DNA from: Mytilus galloprovincialis
Taxonomy: Eukaryota; Mollusca; Bivalvia; Mytilida; Mytilidae
Length of the DNA stretch: 64,000 bases
Direction of reading: 5' to 3'
Assembly: GCF_965363235.1 (NCBI RefSeq)
Contig: NC_134844.1
Span: 22,240,646-22,304,645, forward strand
Below are positions 46,683 to 58,574 of this stretch, piece after piece; the stretch's first letter is position 1; every line of letters starts with the position of its first letter. The translations under genes were made by a program, and so were the position numbers. Below the pieces are notes generated by a model. It worked only from the letters and a program-made list of their open reading frames with translations. It was not told the DNA's origin and searched no databases.

Positions 46683-47324
46683 AATAAGTAACAAAATACG
46701 GATAAGTCACAATTGGAAAATTAATGTCAAAACTTGAAAACCGTTTGAAACACATTTTTCTAACTGATAAATTTTACAATTTCCAGCAATATTTGTACTG
46801 TAGAATATCTTAGAATAACATACGTTAGGAGTGAATTACTTTCTGTGGGAAATGTTTTGTTGCTTTACAATTATTATATATGTCTTTTTGATTACCGTAT
46901 AGATGTGCTGTTTATCATACTGGTATTGTAGACTAAAAGTATGTCTATTGTACCGTAGTTTTTGTACAGTTTTATTTCGTTTGATTGCCGTTAAACGAAG
47001 TTGAACGTATGGAGGAGCTAGAGATAATAAATAGTTTAACATCTTAATTGAAACAGGCAAGAGTCAGCGAGTTCGTCAATTTTTGCTTTAAGTTATAATC
47101 TGAAATGCGACGTCCGGACATTCGATATGTGTTATACATGAGTTTTTGGATATTAAGAATACAATTGTATAACGATGAGGCATATTTCACATCTTCATTA
47201 TCTCCCCTTTACCACAAAAATATCTGAGCTGCACAATACCTCAAAATTTACGAAACGAGCTTATTCCATATATTCCTGTTAGTTATTGATCTCCATTATT
47301 GTGAAGACAATTCATGGTTTTACA
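46683..47324. other. Unassigned AT-rich sequence
   Basis: No feature that I can support. Confidence 0.4.
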
Positions 47325-47565
47325 TAGAAAACAATACATATATATATGCGCATCTGGTGCAAGAAAATTGGTACCGTTTATTTTATTACATAAGTTAATA
47401 GAAAACACATTAAGAAGAAGTAAAATCACAACAATACTGAACTCCGAGGGAAAAAATCAAATAAAAATAGCAAAATCCAAAGCTCAAATACATCAAACGA
47501 ATGGACACAAACTGGTATATTCCCGACTTGGTACAGAATTTCCTGGTTAGCTATTTTTCGTAAGT
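47325..47565. repeat. Ribozyme-distal retrozyme piece followed by reverse R2 copy
   Basis: TGCGCATCTGGTGCAAGAAA and ATTGGTACCGTTTATTTTAT (47347-47392) equal the last part of the subfamily B ribozyme unit, but the ribozyme core is absent. From about 47400 the sequence is R2 in reverse complement (TGAACTCCGAGGGAAAAAAT, CATCAAACGAATGGACA, CGACTTGGTACAG). Confidence 0.65.
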
Positions 47566-47635
47566 TTCTCTGTCCTATATGTTCTCTCATTTATTTGTAT
47601 TGTAGTCCTTTAATGTAATGCAGTCATTTTAATGT

Positions 47636-47825
47636 TATATTTAACATTGCCATAAAAGCGGGAGATTGGCATGCCACAAAACCAGGTTCAACACACCATT
47701 TCTTTTTAATAAAATGTCCTGTACCGGACAGGAAAATGGTCATTGTTATATTATAGTTTGTTTCTATATGTGTTACATTCTAATGTTGTGTTTCTGTTGT
47801 GTCTTAGTTCTCTTCTTCTTTCGTT
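47636..47825 (+). repeat. Interspersed repeat R3, short copy
   Basis: GGCATGCCACAAAACCAGGT, TCAACACACCATTTC, ATGTCCTGTACCGGACAGGA and GTGTTTCTGTTGTGTC align with 27990-28140. Confidence 0.7.
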
Positions 47826-48760
47826 TGCATCAAACCCGGGGTTATGGACCAGTACATCACTCCAGTCAGATATATTAAAGTTATAAAACGAAATAAAGTT
47901 GTAAGACGATGTAATGTTGTTTGATGATTTTACGCGATGTCGGCTTTCCAGATATCCCCCGATGATTGTCATATGACATGAGGCCATACAAGCATATTTA
48001 GGTCTCAGAGCACCAATTAGTCTACTCTTATTAAGAATGTTAAAAAGTAGCTCTTCCCTCATAAGTGCTTTTGATGTCAAAGCTAAATTCGTTCATTCTA
48101 ACAAGACTTTAAACAGTAGTTGGAAATTGGCATCTTGAACTGTGAAACATTTTTGATTCAGGATACAACTGGTTTCAGTAAAATTCAAATGTATAATATT
48201 TAGAAAGCTGTGAAAATTGAAAAATATGGTTGGACAGATAGGTATTTTGAATTGTTGGTCTAACACGTTAAGTATTTTTGATGAAAATTAAGTTATCGCC
48301 TTTTTTAAACTTCTAAACTGGGTTATTTATTTGACTGGTAATCTCTAAGTGAGACAAACATTTCTTTTTCAAGGATTTACTTCATACTCAGGTTTATTCG
48401 GGAGCCACTTGTTGAGCAATATCTTCTAACCCTCCGGAGTACTTGGGGTTATCCCTGTTTTGGTATGTGTTAATTTTGTTCAGTCATTGAGTTTCCTATG
48501 TCGTGTTTTGATGATAGTTGTTTTTTTTTGTGTCGGTTTTTTTCCTGTTGTTTTTTTTATTGCAATGTATCGGTTCACCAGTTTATTTAATGACAGCATT
48601 GTTAGATAAAAGCATATTATGCTACCTACAGGGACCATATAAGATCATACCGTAAACTCAGGATGAATGGTCAACCTAACACAGTCTCGATGATGTAATT
48701 TTGAGAGAATGGACATTCGTATTCAAACTATATTAATGAAATAAAGATATTTACCAGGCA
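47826..48760. other. Unassigned sequence with a possible PLE-like tail
   Basis: TCCGGAGTACTTGGGGTTAT and a following GTTTTGGTATGTGTTAATTT (48435-48475) resemble the opening of PLE tails such as 11205-11260. Nothing else is supportable. Confidence 0.35.
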
Positions 48761-48764
48761 TGCG

Positions 48765-48900
48765 TTCCGTATACGAATATGACAGTTGTTTTACATTCGT
48801 TTGATGTGTTTTGAGCTCTTGATTTTAACATTTATTGAGGGACTTTCCGTTTTGAATTTTGTTAGGAGTTTAGTATTTTTGTGATTTGACTATTTTCTGA
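48765..48900 (+). repeat. Interspersed repeat R2
   Basis: TATGACAGTTGTTTTACATT, CGTTTGATGTGTTTTGAGCT, GGGACTTTCCGTTTTGAATT and TAGTATTTTTGTGATTTGAC. It lies about 250 bp upstream of the CD225 gene start. Confidence 0.7.
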
Positions 48901-48949
48901 AGTTAATCTCATTGAAATTTTTCTCATTAACGTTTACCCCCAACTTTCT

Positions 48950-49155
48950 GCGTCATAAATTTGTAGTACAGGTGAGCATAGTAAACAGGCAAATGAAACA
49001 TACGGGTCTCTTTAGGGTTATAACAGGATTTCCGCATTTAAACTTATCAAAGAAGTTCATCAACAAATGCAGATTGAAAGAACGCAGATGTACATTTTGT
49101 ATTAACTCATCACTTTGATATAGAAATAATATCATCAAAATTTGGACTAACCACT
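48950..49155 (+). promoter_or_regulatory. Conserved leader of CD225 gene copy 1
   Basis: About 200 bp before the start codon are co-linear with 61240-61440 upstream of copy 2: TACAGGTGAGCATAGT against TACAGGTGAGCAAAGT, TTGAAAGAACGCAGATGT against TCGAAAGAACGTGTATGT, and CACTATGGGTAAAT in both. Outside this block similarity fades. The block may hold the promoter, the 5' UTR, or an upstream non-coding exon ending at ACAG|GTGAGC. Confidence 0.55.
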
Positions 49156-49483
49156 ATGGGTAAATGAAAATATCTATTATTATACAATATCCCAATGTAA
49201 TTCGTTAATCTTATCATTTTTTCACCAGGATTCAGTTTTGTGTTTCAGCTCAATTCGTCAGTTAACAGATATCACGATTGGAAGAAAGCAAAATCAGCTT
49301 TTTCAACTATAGATTATTATCAGTTAAATACTTTTTTACTTGTTCATATAATTATCATTTAAACTATTTGTATTATAAGCAGTATATTTCTTTGTATAAT
49401 TCGAATTCTGATTCTTTTTTTTTCTCATTCTTAATCATAACTCCTATTATTGATAATATTTCAATTATTATTATTATTATTTA

Positions 49484-49515
<32 letters not shown>

Positions 49516-49613
49516 CATTATTATTATTATTATTATTATTATTTCAATTTTCTCATTCTTAATCATAATTCCTATTATTGATAATATTTCAATTATTATT
49601 ATTATTATTTATT

Positions 49614-49644
<31 letters not shown>

Positions 49645-49657
49645 TTATTATTATTAA

Positions 49658-49711
<54 letters not shown>

Positions 49712-49741
49712 TAATTATTATTATTATTATTATTATTACAA

Positions 49742-49797
<56 letters not shown>

Positions 49798-49856
49798 TTA
49801 TTATTATTATCATTATTATTATTATTATTATTATTATTTATTATTATTTATTATTA

Positions 49857-49892
<36 letters not shown>

Positions 49893-52800
49893 TATATAAT
49901 GAATACTATCTTCTTCTATTTCTATAAATGTACTTAAATTTAAAGAGCCCATTGTTGCATATTCGTCATCATAATGAGTATGTTTCTGTTAAAGAATGCA
50001 TCGCTAACGACTAAATTTTGAGTATGTCTATTATACATAAATAGAAATGTAATATTAGTTAAAAGTTTGCATTTGAGATGAACCATATCCTTGGACATTT
50101 TTCAAATCGGACACCAGCTTTTTTATATTCCAAATTATACTTTTTAATTCATATAAAAATTTTAAAATGCGACTTTAAATTATTGCGATTATAACCTGTC
50201 GCATTTTTCGCAATAATAAAAACATCGCAATAATAAAAACATTGCAATATTTTCTGAATGTTCAGTACTTTTCCCAAAGAATGACAGGAAATTGCATGAC
50301 ATTGTGCTAGGAAACCCTTAATGGAACCGTATCGTTGTGTGACTTTGTATCCTAGCCGTGGTCATCCTGATATTTATCAATATTTTCTCGACACTTGGTT
50401 TTTTTGTTTTGTTTTTTTTTTGTTATTCCTTCCTATTGACATTTTATTCTCATGTACAGTTATTCTTCAGTATATCACATCTGTAAAGGTAACATACCAA
50501 TTCGTACCCTCTGTCTTTGACTTGATTCTGCAAAGTTTAGTTTTAGTGATTTTTCACATTAATATCTACTAAGCTCTCAACAATATCCTGTGCTATTGCT
50601 GCTATTTAGGAATGAGTTGAACTTAATGGATTACGTAGTAGCGTGGTCTGCTTGATGAAATTAAAATCAATTTGTTGGCTTTCAAATAAATTACATGTTG
50701 TTCTACAGCTCAGCTTAATACCGGCAATGAGATTTTAGTAGATGTGGATGAACTACAACGGCAATATAAAATCACTTCCGGTGGCAATGAATGCTTTTCT
50801 AAAGAATTCCAAGCATGGAAGGTAAGGGCAACTTATATGGAAGTTCGCAAAAATACGTAAAACAGTATGACTTTCCTATCAGTCAATACCTTTCGTATCT
50901 TTGAATCAATATCATTCGGAGCATTTGAGAAAATTACGGATGAATATTCACTATTTTTTTATATTGAAAGTTTATATTTATATAAACTTGTATTATAGAC
51001 TCATAGCGTAAGTTCCTTTACATTTTTTCTACATTTTTAACAACCCTTATATTCTCCAACTTATATATCTGTGAAATAACTGTTTTCCAGTTAAACACAT
51101 ACGATATAAGAGAAGCATTTAAATTAAAATCCTGTACCAAGTCATGAATATGACAGTTGTTGTCCATTCGTTTGATGTGTATTATTATTTGATTCTGCCA
51201 TTTGATAAGGGATTTTCCGTTTTGAACTTACCTCGGAGGTCAGTCTTTTTGTGATTTCACTTTTTAGTGATTGAATTTCAAACTACTCTTTGGCACTCAT
51301 ACCACATCTTCATATATCTATTTTCCCGTATTATATTCACATTTCCTCTACAGTTTGAGCGTTAAGTCTGACATTTACAAATAGTTATTCTAATCTAGTT
51401 ATAACTACACTGATCAGTATTACTTATTGTCATTAATCGGATATAAGGTTAATGTTAGATACATAGAACAGTCTTTAATACAAGACCATACTTTGAAATT
51501 GGGAAAATGGAGAGTGATGCACGTAAATCCGACAGCTTATGTGTCATCGAACTCAAAACTCCTACTAATACCCATAAACCCTAACTCAAAACATTGTCCT
51601 TATTCATATTTTACTTTCCTTCTTTCATCATTCAATATATGCATATATAAAAAAATGAAGATGTGGTATGATTACTAACGAGACAACTTTCCACAAGAGA
51701 CCAAATAACACAGAAATTAACAACTATATATATGTTATGTAAACAGCACTCTCACAAGCAACAAAATTGTAAACACAAAGGGGCATACACAACAGGACAG
51801 TGCAGTCTGTCTATACCTGGTGAATGTCTCTGTCCGCCAATGGATTCGTTTTCTATTACTACATCAAACCCATCCAACAACAGTTTTACAATATTGGTAA
51901 AAATAACTGTATCTTGAAAGAGATTTTTGTTGTATGAACACAATCAACATGAATTAAATAAAAACATCCTTAAACGAAAGAACTATATTTGATATTACAA
52001 TAAATTTATTGTTGCTAAAATAGGCTTTAGACTATTAAAAAAAATCCTGCCATACAAATTACTCGTAAGTCATGAACATTTTAACTTACGATCGATTTTA
52101 GTCGTAAGATTTTTTTGTGAAAAAGAGCCATTTGTGATTGTAACATGTGGAACACGATCTGCTTACCCTTTTGAATCAACTGATATATCCCCCGTTGTTT
52201 TGGTGGGGTTCGTGCTGTTCAGTTTTTAGTTTTCTGTGTTGAGTTTTGTGAACTGCCGTATGTATTTTATCCTTTTTCGTGTTTTCTTTACATGGCAATG
52301 TCTGTTTGATTTCGGCCTCTGAGTTTGATTATTCCTTTGGTATACTCGCTTGTCTTGCTCCCCAGTCATTTGTGAGTCATAACAGTTTTGTCCACTTGAA
52401 CTTACGGTGAACAAACTTATTAGAGGAAAATGTGTATGTGGTGACATCAAATATGTGTAGTATGCGGTAAATATCGTTATTCTCCCCACACTAATTATGT
52501 AATAAAACATAGGCTTCTTTTAAAGGGCAGTCATATTTTTTTTTAAATAAATATATAAAATATTGCTGTCATTCCTTTTAATTTTCAAAAGTCCTTATAA
52601 ATGTCTAAACTTCAATTCTGAAACAAACAATGTTTCTAGTACCGTTCTAGAGTTAACTATTGTATTAAAGATTTTTATAATCAAACATTTTACATACAAT
52701 TTGACTCAAAGACTCCACACACAAGCCGACTGAACGGTGGTTTAGATACAATTTAAATCCGATGAGGTTTTTTTATTGTTTTTTTACGCCACTTTAATTA

Positions 52801-53796
52801 CTCTTGCCTATAGCATGGCACCCCACGTACGAGGTTAATACTCGTTCAATGTTGATCGTCTGTTACTACTTGAGACAAACCAATTAAATTAAGGGATAAC
52901 TGCGACTCCTCGTCAAGTAAATTGAAGAAATATCTATCCTGCAACAAAAAATGATAGAACATGAATTGTCTAGTGAAATCATCAATTATCATTGTCAATG
53001 ATGACTGAATTGTAAACCCAAAATCTCCCTACAATGATGATTTAAAGTCACAATTGCTTTTCTTTTAGATGAACCAAAAGAAAAAAGCAAACACTGATTA
53101 TCTGTGTCTAGCGCTTGTTGCAGTTGTCTGTTGTTTTCCATTTGGACTTTGTGCCACATACTATGCAGACAGTGTAAGTACTTTATTAAATTTTAAACAA
53201 ATCTCGAAGTGTAATATTGTAAAATTTTATTTCATAAAACGAATAATCAAAATTAATTGAATAGATGTAGCATATGTGTTTTTACACGTTAACAATGTGT
53301 CTGTTGTAATTGAATTTACTTTGATAGGATCACTTAAACAATTTCTGAACAATCTAATCTCTTTTGTCTCAATCTTCCTTTTTAACATCAACATGAGAGA
53401 TGATTTCGTCTAAACAATTACAATTTGTGTATACCAAGAAGGCGAAATCTTTAGTAGATGCTTCATGATAGTATATTGAATCAATTATGTGATTGAGTTT
53501 ACATTTTAAGGTTTTTTAAAGTTTCAATGAAAAGAAGCTCCATCACTTCGTCAATGTAAAACATCAAAAGGTGGAATAACCTATGTAAGCATATGGTTAA
53601 GGTTAATAGGGCAAAAGTAAAATCAATTTGAAAGTTAATTGAACCAAACAATTATTTATAGGCAAACAAGGACAGGAAAAATGGAAAATATGAAGACGCA
53701 AAAGAGAAGAATCAAACGGCTTTTGGTTTGATTATTGCAGCGTATAGTTTTGGAGTTATTGGTGCCTTCATAATAGGAACAATGCATCTCATATAA
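49156..53796 (+). CDS. CD225/dispanin (IFITM-like) two-TM protein, four exons, 118 residues
   Basis: Exons 49156-49159, 50709-50821, 53069-53173 and 53662-53796 (stop TAA at the end). Introns have GT-AG ends: GGTAAATG/TTCTACAG, GGTAAGGG/TTTTAG, GTAAGTAC/TTATAG. All phases agree. The four-base first exon ATGG plus CT gives Met-Ala. Residues 3-39 form a cytosolic N-terminal region (VDVDELQRQ). Residues 50-71 are membrane segment 1 with the Cys-Cys-Phe-Pro-Phe-Gly block typical of the family. Residues 72-94 form a basic loop with DRKNGKYEDA, matching the CD225 loop. Residues 95-115 are membrane segment 2. IFITM relatives sit in plasma or endosomal membranes and some restrict virus entry, while other dispanins have other roles. 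Function here is unknown. A diverged paralogue starts at 61441. The two-membrane part is well supported, the mini-exon less so. Confidence 0.8.
49410..49895 (+). repeat. (ATT)n microsatellite with duplicated 5' flank, in intron 1
   Basis: Long runs of ATT/TTA with occasional interruptions. The lead-in TCTCATTCTTAATCATAA plus TATTGATAATATTTCAATTA occurs at 49421 and again at about 49551, so the flank and the repeat were duplicated together. The frames at 49278 and 49578 (runs of Ile, Leu and Tyr) are artefacts of this repeat. Confidence 0.95.
51125..51330 (+). repeat. Interspersed repeat R2 in intron 2 of the CD225 gene
   Basis: CCTGTACCAAGTCATGAATA, TGACAGTTGTTGTCCATTCG, GGGATTTTCCGTTTTGAACT and TTTTTGTGATTTCACTTTTT, then an R1-like end CATACCACATCTTC. 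Confidence 0.75.
51655..51733 (-). repeat. Interspersed repeat R1, short piece in intron 2
   Basis: GAAGATGTGGTATGATTACT, GAGACAACTTTCCACAAGAG and ACACAGAAATTAACAACTAT. Truncated after about 80 bp. Confidence 0.75.
52140..52365 (+). mobile_element. PLE 3' tail, diverged, in intron 2
   Basis: GATCTGCTTACCCTTTTGAA, GTTTTGGTGGGGTTCGTGCT, AGTTTTTAGTTTTCTGTGTT and GAGTTTGATTATTCCTTTGG align with 11199-11390, more diverged than the 45370 copy. Confidence 0.65.
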
Positions 53797-54864
53797 TAAG
53801 GACCATCAAGTGGAGAAAACATCAACCTATATTATATTACTATTTTTTTATTTTTGTTTTGAATACTTCAGTTTTAATTTATAAATATCGTTTCGCAGAT
53901 GAAGTTGTTCTTGATTATTATCCATATTGGAGCATGAATATTCAATTATTGTTTTTAAATGCATGAAATTAAAAATGTGTTGTTTTTATTTTTTAATTGT
54001 ATTACATCGTTATATTCAGTTTTCTTTATTTTGCTGGTTTTTAATGCTCAATCACTCAGATTTAGTTTTCAGACACACGCCAGTTTACTCCATTTGATCT
54101 AGAATTGATTGATTGGCGACTCTTTTTTAATCTCGTCAAATTACACTTATGTTCATATGGTTAAAGATACACACAGAAGTGGTTTTGAAAGCGTGTGAAA
54201 TGTGATTCCTGCATATCATAGGATGATTATGAACAGGTCCATTCACCCTGCTTTACCTCTTACAGTTGTTTTCCTATTATACCTGCATTATAACTGAACT
54301 TTTTTTTCACTACACATAAATATTTATATGTGACCAAATACTTTGTTACAGCGCTAACGAAACATACCGTTAATATTGATATTGCGACTTCATTAGTTCT
54401 AAGACACTGAAGAGAACATGACTGATAATGGATTTTGTAGACTAGGAATTGCCTTTTTCTAAAGTTATATCATTAAAAATATCCCAAAAAACAGACAGAT
54501 AATATATTTTGATGTTATGGCTTTTTAATGAATCTTTTGATAAAGATACTTAAATATTCTAAAGTTCTTTAAATCTTTAAAGTACATACCATCAAAGACT
54601 CTTTCATATTGCACTTTACACATGCATGCCATATTCAAAAACATTAAAGACAAACAGAAAGAGTTGGTCCTCCTTTGATTCATACATAAGAATGCCCAAC
54701 GAAGATACAAGTCTCTTGTCTTTGGGAGAAATAAATATTACTTCGAGAAACCAAAATGACTCTGATTCAAACTGATAATATCAAGATGCTTACCTCTTTC
54801 TTCTTATAGATCTGTAATCAAACGAGGCGGAATTCGTACATCCGAGGAAATGAGGAAGGGATTG
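53797..54864. other. 3' flank of CD225 gene copy 1
   Basis: AT-rich. No clear polyadenylation signal or further exon that I can support. Confidence 0.4.
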
Positions 54865-55395
54865 TCACAGTGTGGGAACGGAACTGTACGGTTTTCTACT
54901 AATTTGGTTATTCGGGAGACTGTCAAGCGGTGCTCCGACATTTGAAAAATAACAAGTTGCTTGATGGAAACTTTGACGAACTCTTATGTTCCTTTATAAC
55001 GTTTCTGCTACAAGTTTTGATAGCTAAAACATTCTTTATTTAAATATGAACCAATAAAATAATAAGAAAGGTATATGCATCCACACGTTTTCCTTAGAAT
55101 GGTGGAGCTCCGTGTAAAACGATCAAAACTGTCACACAACAGCGATCAAAAATGTCAAATAAACATCGAAAAATCAATGTTTGTTACCGGAATTTTCACA
55201 TGTACCTTTTCTGATATATAGTCTTACCTGTCTGAAAGTTTAAAAGCCATTGTCCCAGTAGAAATCTAAATATATTCATTTTCTCCATCTCGGATATTTT
55301 TATTGACTGTACAATCGCTTGCAACTTTACTGTAATATCACACGGAGCCTTCCTGTACAATCGCTTGGAGCTTTCCTGTAGAATTGCTTGGCCAA
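54865..55395 (+). repeat. Left arm of a 531-bp inverted repeat pair
   Basis: Reverse complement of 58044-58574 with moderate divergence. Both arms are 531 bp and are co-linear from TCACAGTGTGGGAACGGAAC to CAATCGCTT and TTGGCCAA. On the minus strand the arm encodes MEKMNIFRFLLGQWLLNFQTG-type residues ending at a strong splice-donor consensus, ACAG|GTAAGACT. Confidence 0.85.
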
Positions 55396-55574
55396 ATTTA
55401 TTAAATACATTACATATGCATTGCATTGGTTGTTTCTTGCTGTCCTATCAAATTCATCTATGGTATTTGAAATGAAAATAAGCATAAAACCAGTCATTTT
55501 GACAATCAAGATTCTATCAAGGAACCCTTTTAAGGTGACTATATCAGAGACAAAAACAAAATGTGTATAATAGA

Positions 55575-55960
55575 TATAAAAAGAAGGTGTGGTATGATTG
55601 CCAAAGAGACAACTCTCCACAAGGGACCAAAATGACACAGACACAAACAACTATAGGTCACCGTACGGCCTTCAACAATGAGCAAAGCCCATACCGCATA
55701 TTAAGCTATAAAAGGCCCCGATATGACAATGTAAAACAATTCAAACGAGAAAACTAACGGCCTTATTTATATATATATATATAAAAAATGAACGAAAAAC
55801 AAATATGAAACACATAAAAAAAACGACAACCACTGAATTACTGACTTGGGACAGGCACATACACAAATAATGTGGCGGGGTTAAACATGTTAGCGGGATC
55901 CCAACCCTCCCCCTAACCTGGGACAGTGGTATAACAGTACAACATAAGAACGAACTATAA
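55575..55960 (-). repeat. Mussel-type interspersed repeat R1, long copy
   Basis: Reverse complement of 29096-29432 over nearly its whole length (AAGGTGTGGTATGATTGCCA at one end, CAGTACAACATAAGAACGAA at the other). It includes the shared block ACTTGGGACAGGCACATA. Confidence 0.9.
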
Positions 55961-56175
55961 AAATCAGTTGAAAAAGGCTTAACTCAGCAGATGGTCGTCA
56001 ACAAAGAACAAAGCCCATGCCGCATAGTCAGCTATAAAATGCCCCGAAATAACAATGTAAAACGAGAAAACTAACGGCTTATTTATGTACAAAAAATGAA
56101 CGAAAAACAAATATGAAACACATAAACACACAACCACTGGATAAGTATACAAGACGAAAAGAAAAGGACAGTACA
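55961..56175 (-). repeat. R1 repeat, second partial copy in tandem
   Basis: AAAGCCCATGCCGCATAGTC, GCTATAAAATGCCCCGAAAT, AACTAACGGCTTATTTATGT and AAACACATAAACACACAACC repeat the internal part of 55680-55840, directly downstream of the first copy. Confidence 0.8.
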
Positions 56176-56615
56176 AAATATGTTAAGAATCTAATTTTAA
56201 AATAAAAATGAAAATAATCCTCGTACAAAATAAATATTTATGTATACCGAAAAGGTGACTAGATTCTCTGGAAGGGTTATTAGCACATTTTGAATTTTAC
56301 TTAATATATTATTTACCAGCAATTTAAAAAATAATAATAAATACATATTTGAACAATACAACAAAGAATTTTTCATCACTGAATCGGGATATTGTAACTT
56401 GACATGTACTATAGTTTGTTTGATTTTCCATTGAAAAAGTGTGAGGGTATCGACACATACACCACAGTTCAATATCGACCCTCTGATTGGTTTACCATAA
56501 GATTGAAAATGGTCATGTGGTGTATGTTAGATATCTCATACTTTTAGCCAGAAACTACAATGTAACACGTTTTCTTTCCTGTGTAAACTTGTAAACTTTG
56601 ACACATGTCATTTAA

Positions 56616-56749
56616 CAAATAAAAATGTGATTGGGTATGTGTAGATACACCATAGGATGAACTAAATTTCACTCGAAAGCCTTTGCTTTCGAGTGAAATT
56701 TAGTTCATCCTATGGTGTATCTACACATACCCAATCACATTTTTATTTG
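56616..56749. repeat. Perfect palindrome, two 65-bp arms and a 4-base centre
   Basis: The left arm 56616-56680 (begins CAAATAAAAATGTGATTGGG, ends CACTCGAAAGC) and right arm 56685-56749 are exact reverse complements round the loop CTTT. No mismatch was found. A transcript would form a 65-bp hairpin. Its perfection implies a recent origin or ongoing correction. Confidence 0.95.
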
Positions 56750-57124
56750 GTAACTATAACAAGGAATTCGAATGTGGAATGGTGGTAGCTTACCACTGAT
56801 CCAAGAAAAGACACGTATATGTCAATAAACATGATATTAAAATAAGATGTGGCATAATTTCAAATGAGATGTCTGTTTATTACAAGCTATAGCTACTGGT
56901 AGAAAAAGCTCCAGTAAAATTAAATCATTTCATCAATGAGGGAGAGGACTTGTTATCTGTAAGACAGAGAAAACACAAAATCCTTCAACATGATTTTTTT
57001 TTATATCAATGTCACTGTTCAGGAACTTTTCAATATTCCCAACTATAGCATCCGACAAACGAACGAAACAGTTGTTTGCTTTTTTTAATGAGAACAACAT
57101 TTTTATCAAACCACATTTATATCT

Positions 57125-57375
57125 TCAATATAAAAATAAGGAGATGTGATATGATTGTCAAAGTTCAAAAAATAAATAGGTTTAAGCAATTATAGTCGGC
57201 TATAAAAGGTCCCGACATGAAAAATAAGAATCAATACCTTTCGAATTTAACTGACGGCTTAATTCATAATAAAACAATTTACGAAAAACATATATGACAG
57301 AAATGAACCAACGACAACCACTGAACTACGAGCTCTTGACCTCTTGACTTGAAACAGGTATATAAAGAATTTGGC
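57125..57375 (-). repeat. R1 repeat, diverged copy
   Basis: GGAGATGTGATATGATTGTC, GGCTATAAAAGGTCCCGACA, ACTGACGGCTTAATTCATAA and CGACAACCACTGAACTACGA follow the R1 order in reverse complement. Confidence 0.75.
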
Positions 57376-58043
57376 AGAGTTAAAAATGTCTGTGTGCGCT
57401 CATTTCTCCCCAAAACTAGCACATTACAAGACCAAAATATAAAAAAAATCAGATGAATGATCGGATCCTCATACTATCATTAACGATATCAGACCAGGTG
57501 GTGCAAAAGGGGGATCAAAACCACGGAACACCCTGAAACGTCCACAAAATTTTTAAAAAAATCGGAAAAAATGGGGTTTCAACCACCAAAACTCCCTCTC
57601 CCCGCATACTGGATCCGCTAATGCAGGCTGCATTCATTCAAATAAAAGCTTCAAACATCAATAACACTTTTGAGTGTGTAATTTAGGTTTAAAAAAATGA
57701 TAACAATACCAAATAAGTAACTGTTATTAAATCGTAACAGAAAAAGGAGAGAAAAATTATGCCAGACATATATTGTATTGGATTGCAGTAGTTTTAATTA
57801 ATATTTATATGACAAAAGTATCATGGAAAACATAAACTGATCCTGAATGTGGCAGAAGAGATAGTAGTAAACATTATCTACTTAAGAGTTATAATTAGTC
57901 ATATGCCACTAGAAACTGTAACAGCAAAATGCATTAAGTGTGTAGGAAAAAGTAATTCCTTTGACTAGCTAGCTTGCTTGCTAGCTGGACCGTGAAGTCA
58001 CAACAAGGTAAAGTAGGTTACCCTTTTTTTCGGAGTAGTCTAG
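57376..58043. other. Unassigned sequence between inverted arms
   Basis: No gene or repeat copy that I can support. Confidence 0.35.
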
Positions 58044-58574
58044 TTGGCCAAACGATGAAAAGAAAAGCTCAAAGCGATTGTACAGGAAGGCTCCGAGTGA
58101 TATTACAGTAAACTTGCAAGCGATTGTACAGTCAATAAAAATATCCGACATGGAGAAAATGAATATATTTAGATTTCTACTGGGACAATGGCTTTGAAAC
58201 TTTCAGACAGGTAAGACTATATATCAGAAAAGGTACATGTGAAAATTCAGGTAGCAAACATTGATTTTTCGATGTTTATTTGACATTTTTGATCGCTGTT
58301 GTGTGACATTTTTGGTCGTTTTACACGGAGCTCTACCATTCTAAGGAAAACGTTTGGATGCATATATCTTTCTTATTATTTTATTGGTTCATATTTACAT
58401 AAAGAATGTTTTAGCAATCAAAACTTGAAGCAAAAACGTTATATAGCAACATAAGAGTTCATCAAAGTTTCCATCAAGCAACTTGTTTTTTTGCAAATGT
58501 CGGAGCACAGCTTGACAGACTCCCGAATGACCAAATTAGTAGAAAAACCGTACAGTTCCGTTCCCACACTGTGA
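58044..58574 (-). repeat. Right arm of the 531-bp inverted repeat pair
   Basis: Partner of 54865-55395. It carries the same ACAG|GTAAGACT donor-like motif (about 58207-58218) on the plus strand and the same outer end (GTTCCGTTCCCACACTGTGA). The 68-codon minus-strand frame 58474-58680 begins outside the arm and may be a piece of a gene or element. I do not recognise it. Confidence 0.85.

Noticed and set aside
48912-49118. A 68-codon frame as the first exon of the CD225 gene
   Set aside because: The phase at ACAG|GTGAGC does not fit exon 2, and the frame has no counterpart in the paralogue. ATGG|GTAAAT fits both copies.
49278-49937. Open frames rich in Ile, Leu and Tyr
   Set aside because: They are translations of the (ATT)n microsatellite.
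51732-51943. Overlapping frames with several Cys residues in intron 2
   Set aside because: No signal peptide, no splice-consistent context and no family match. The Cys pattern looks accidental.
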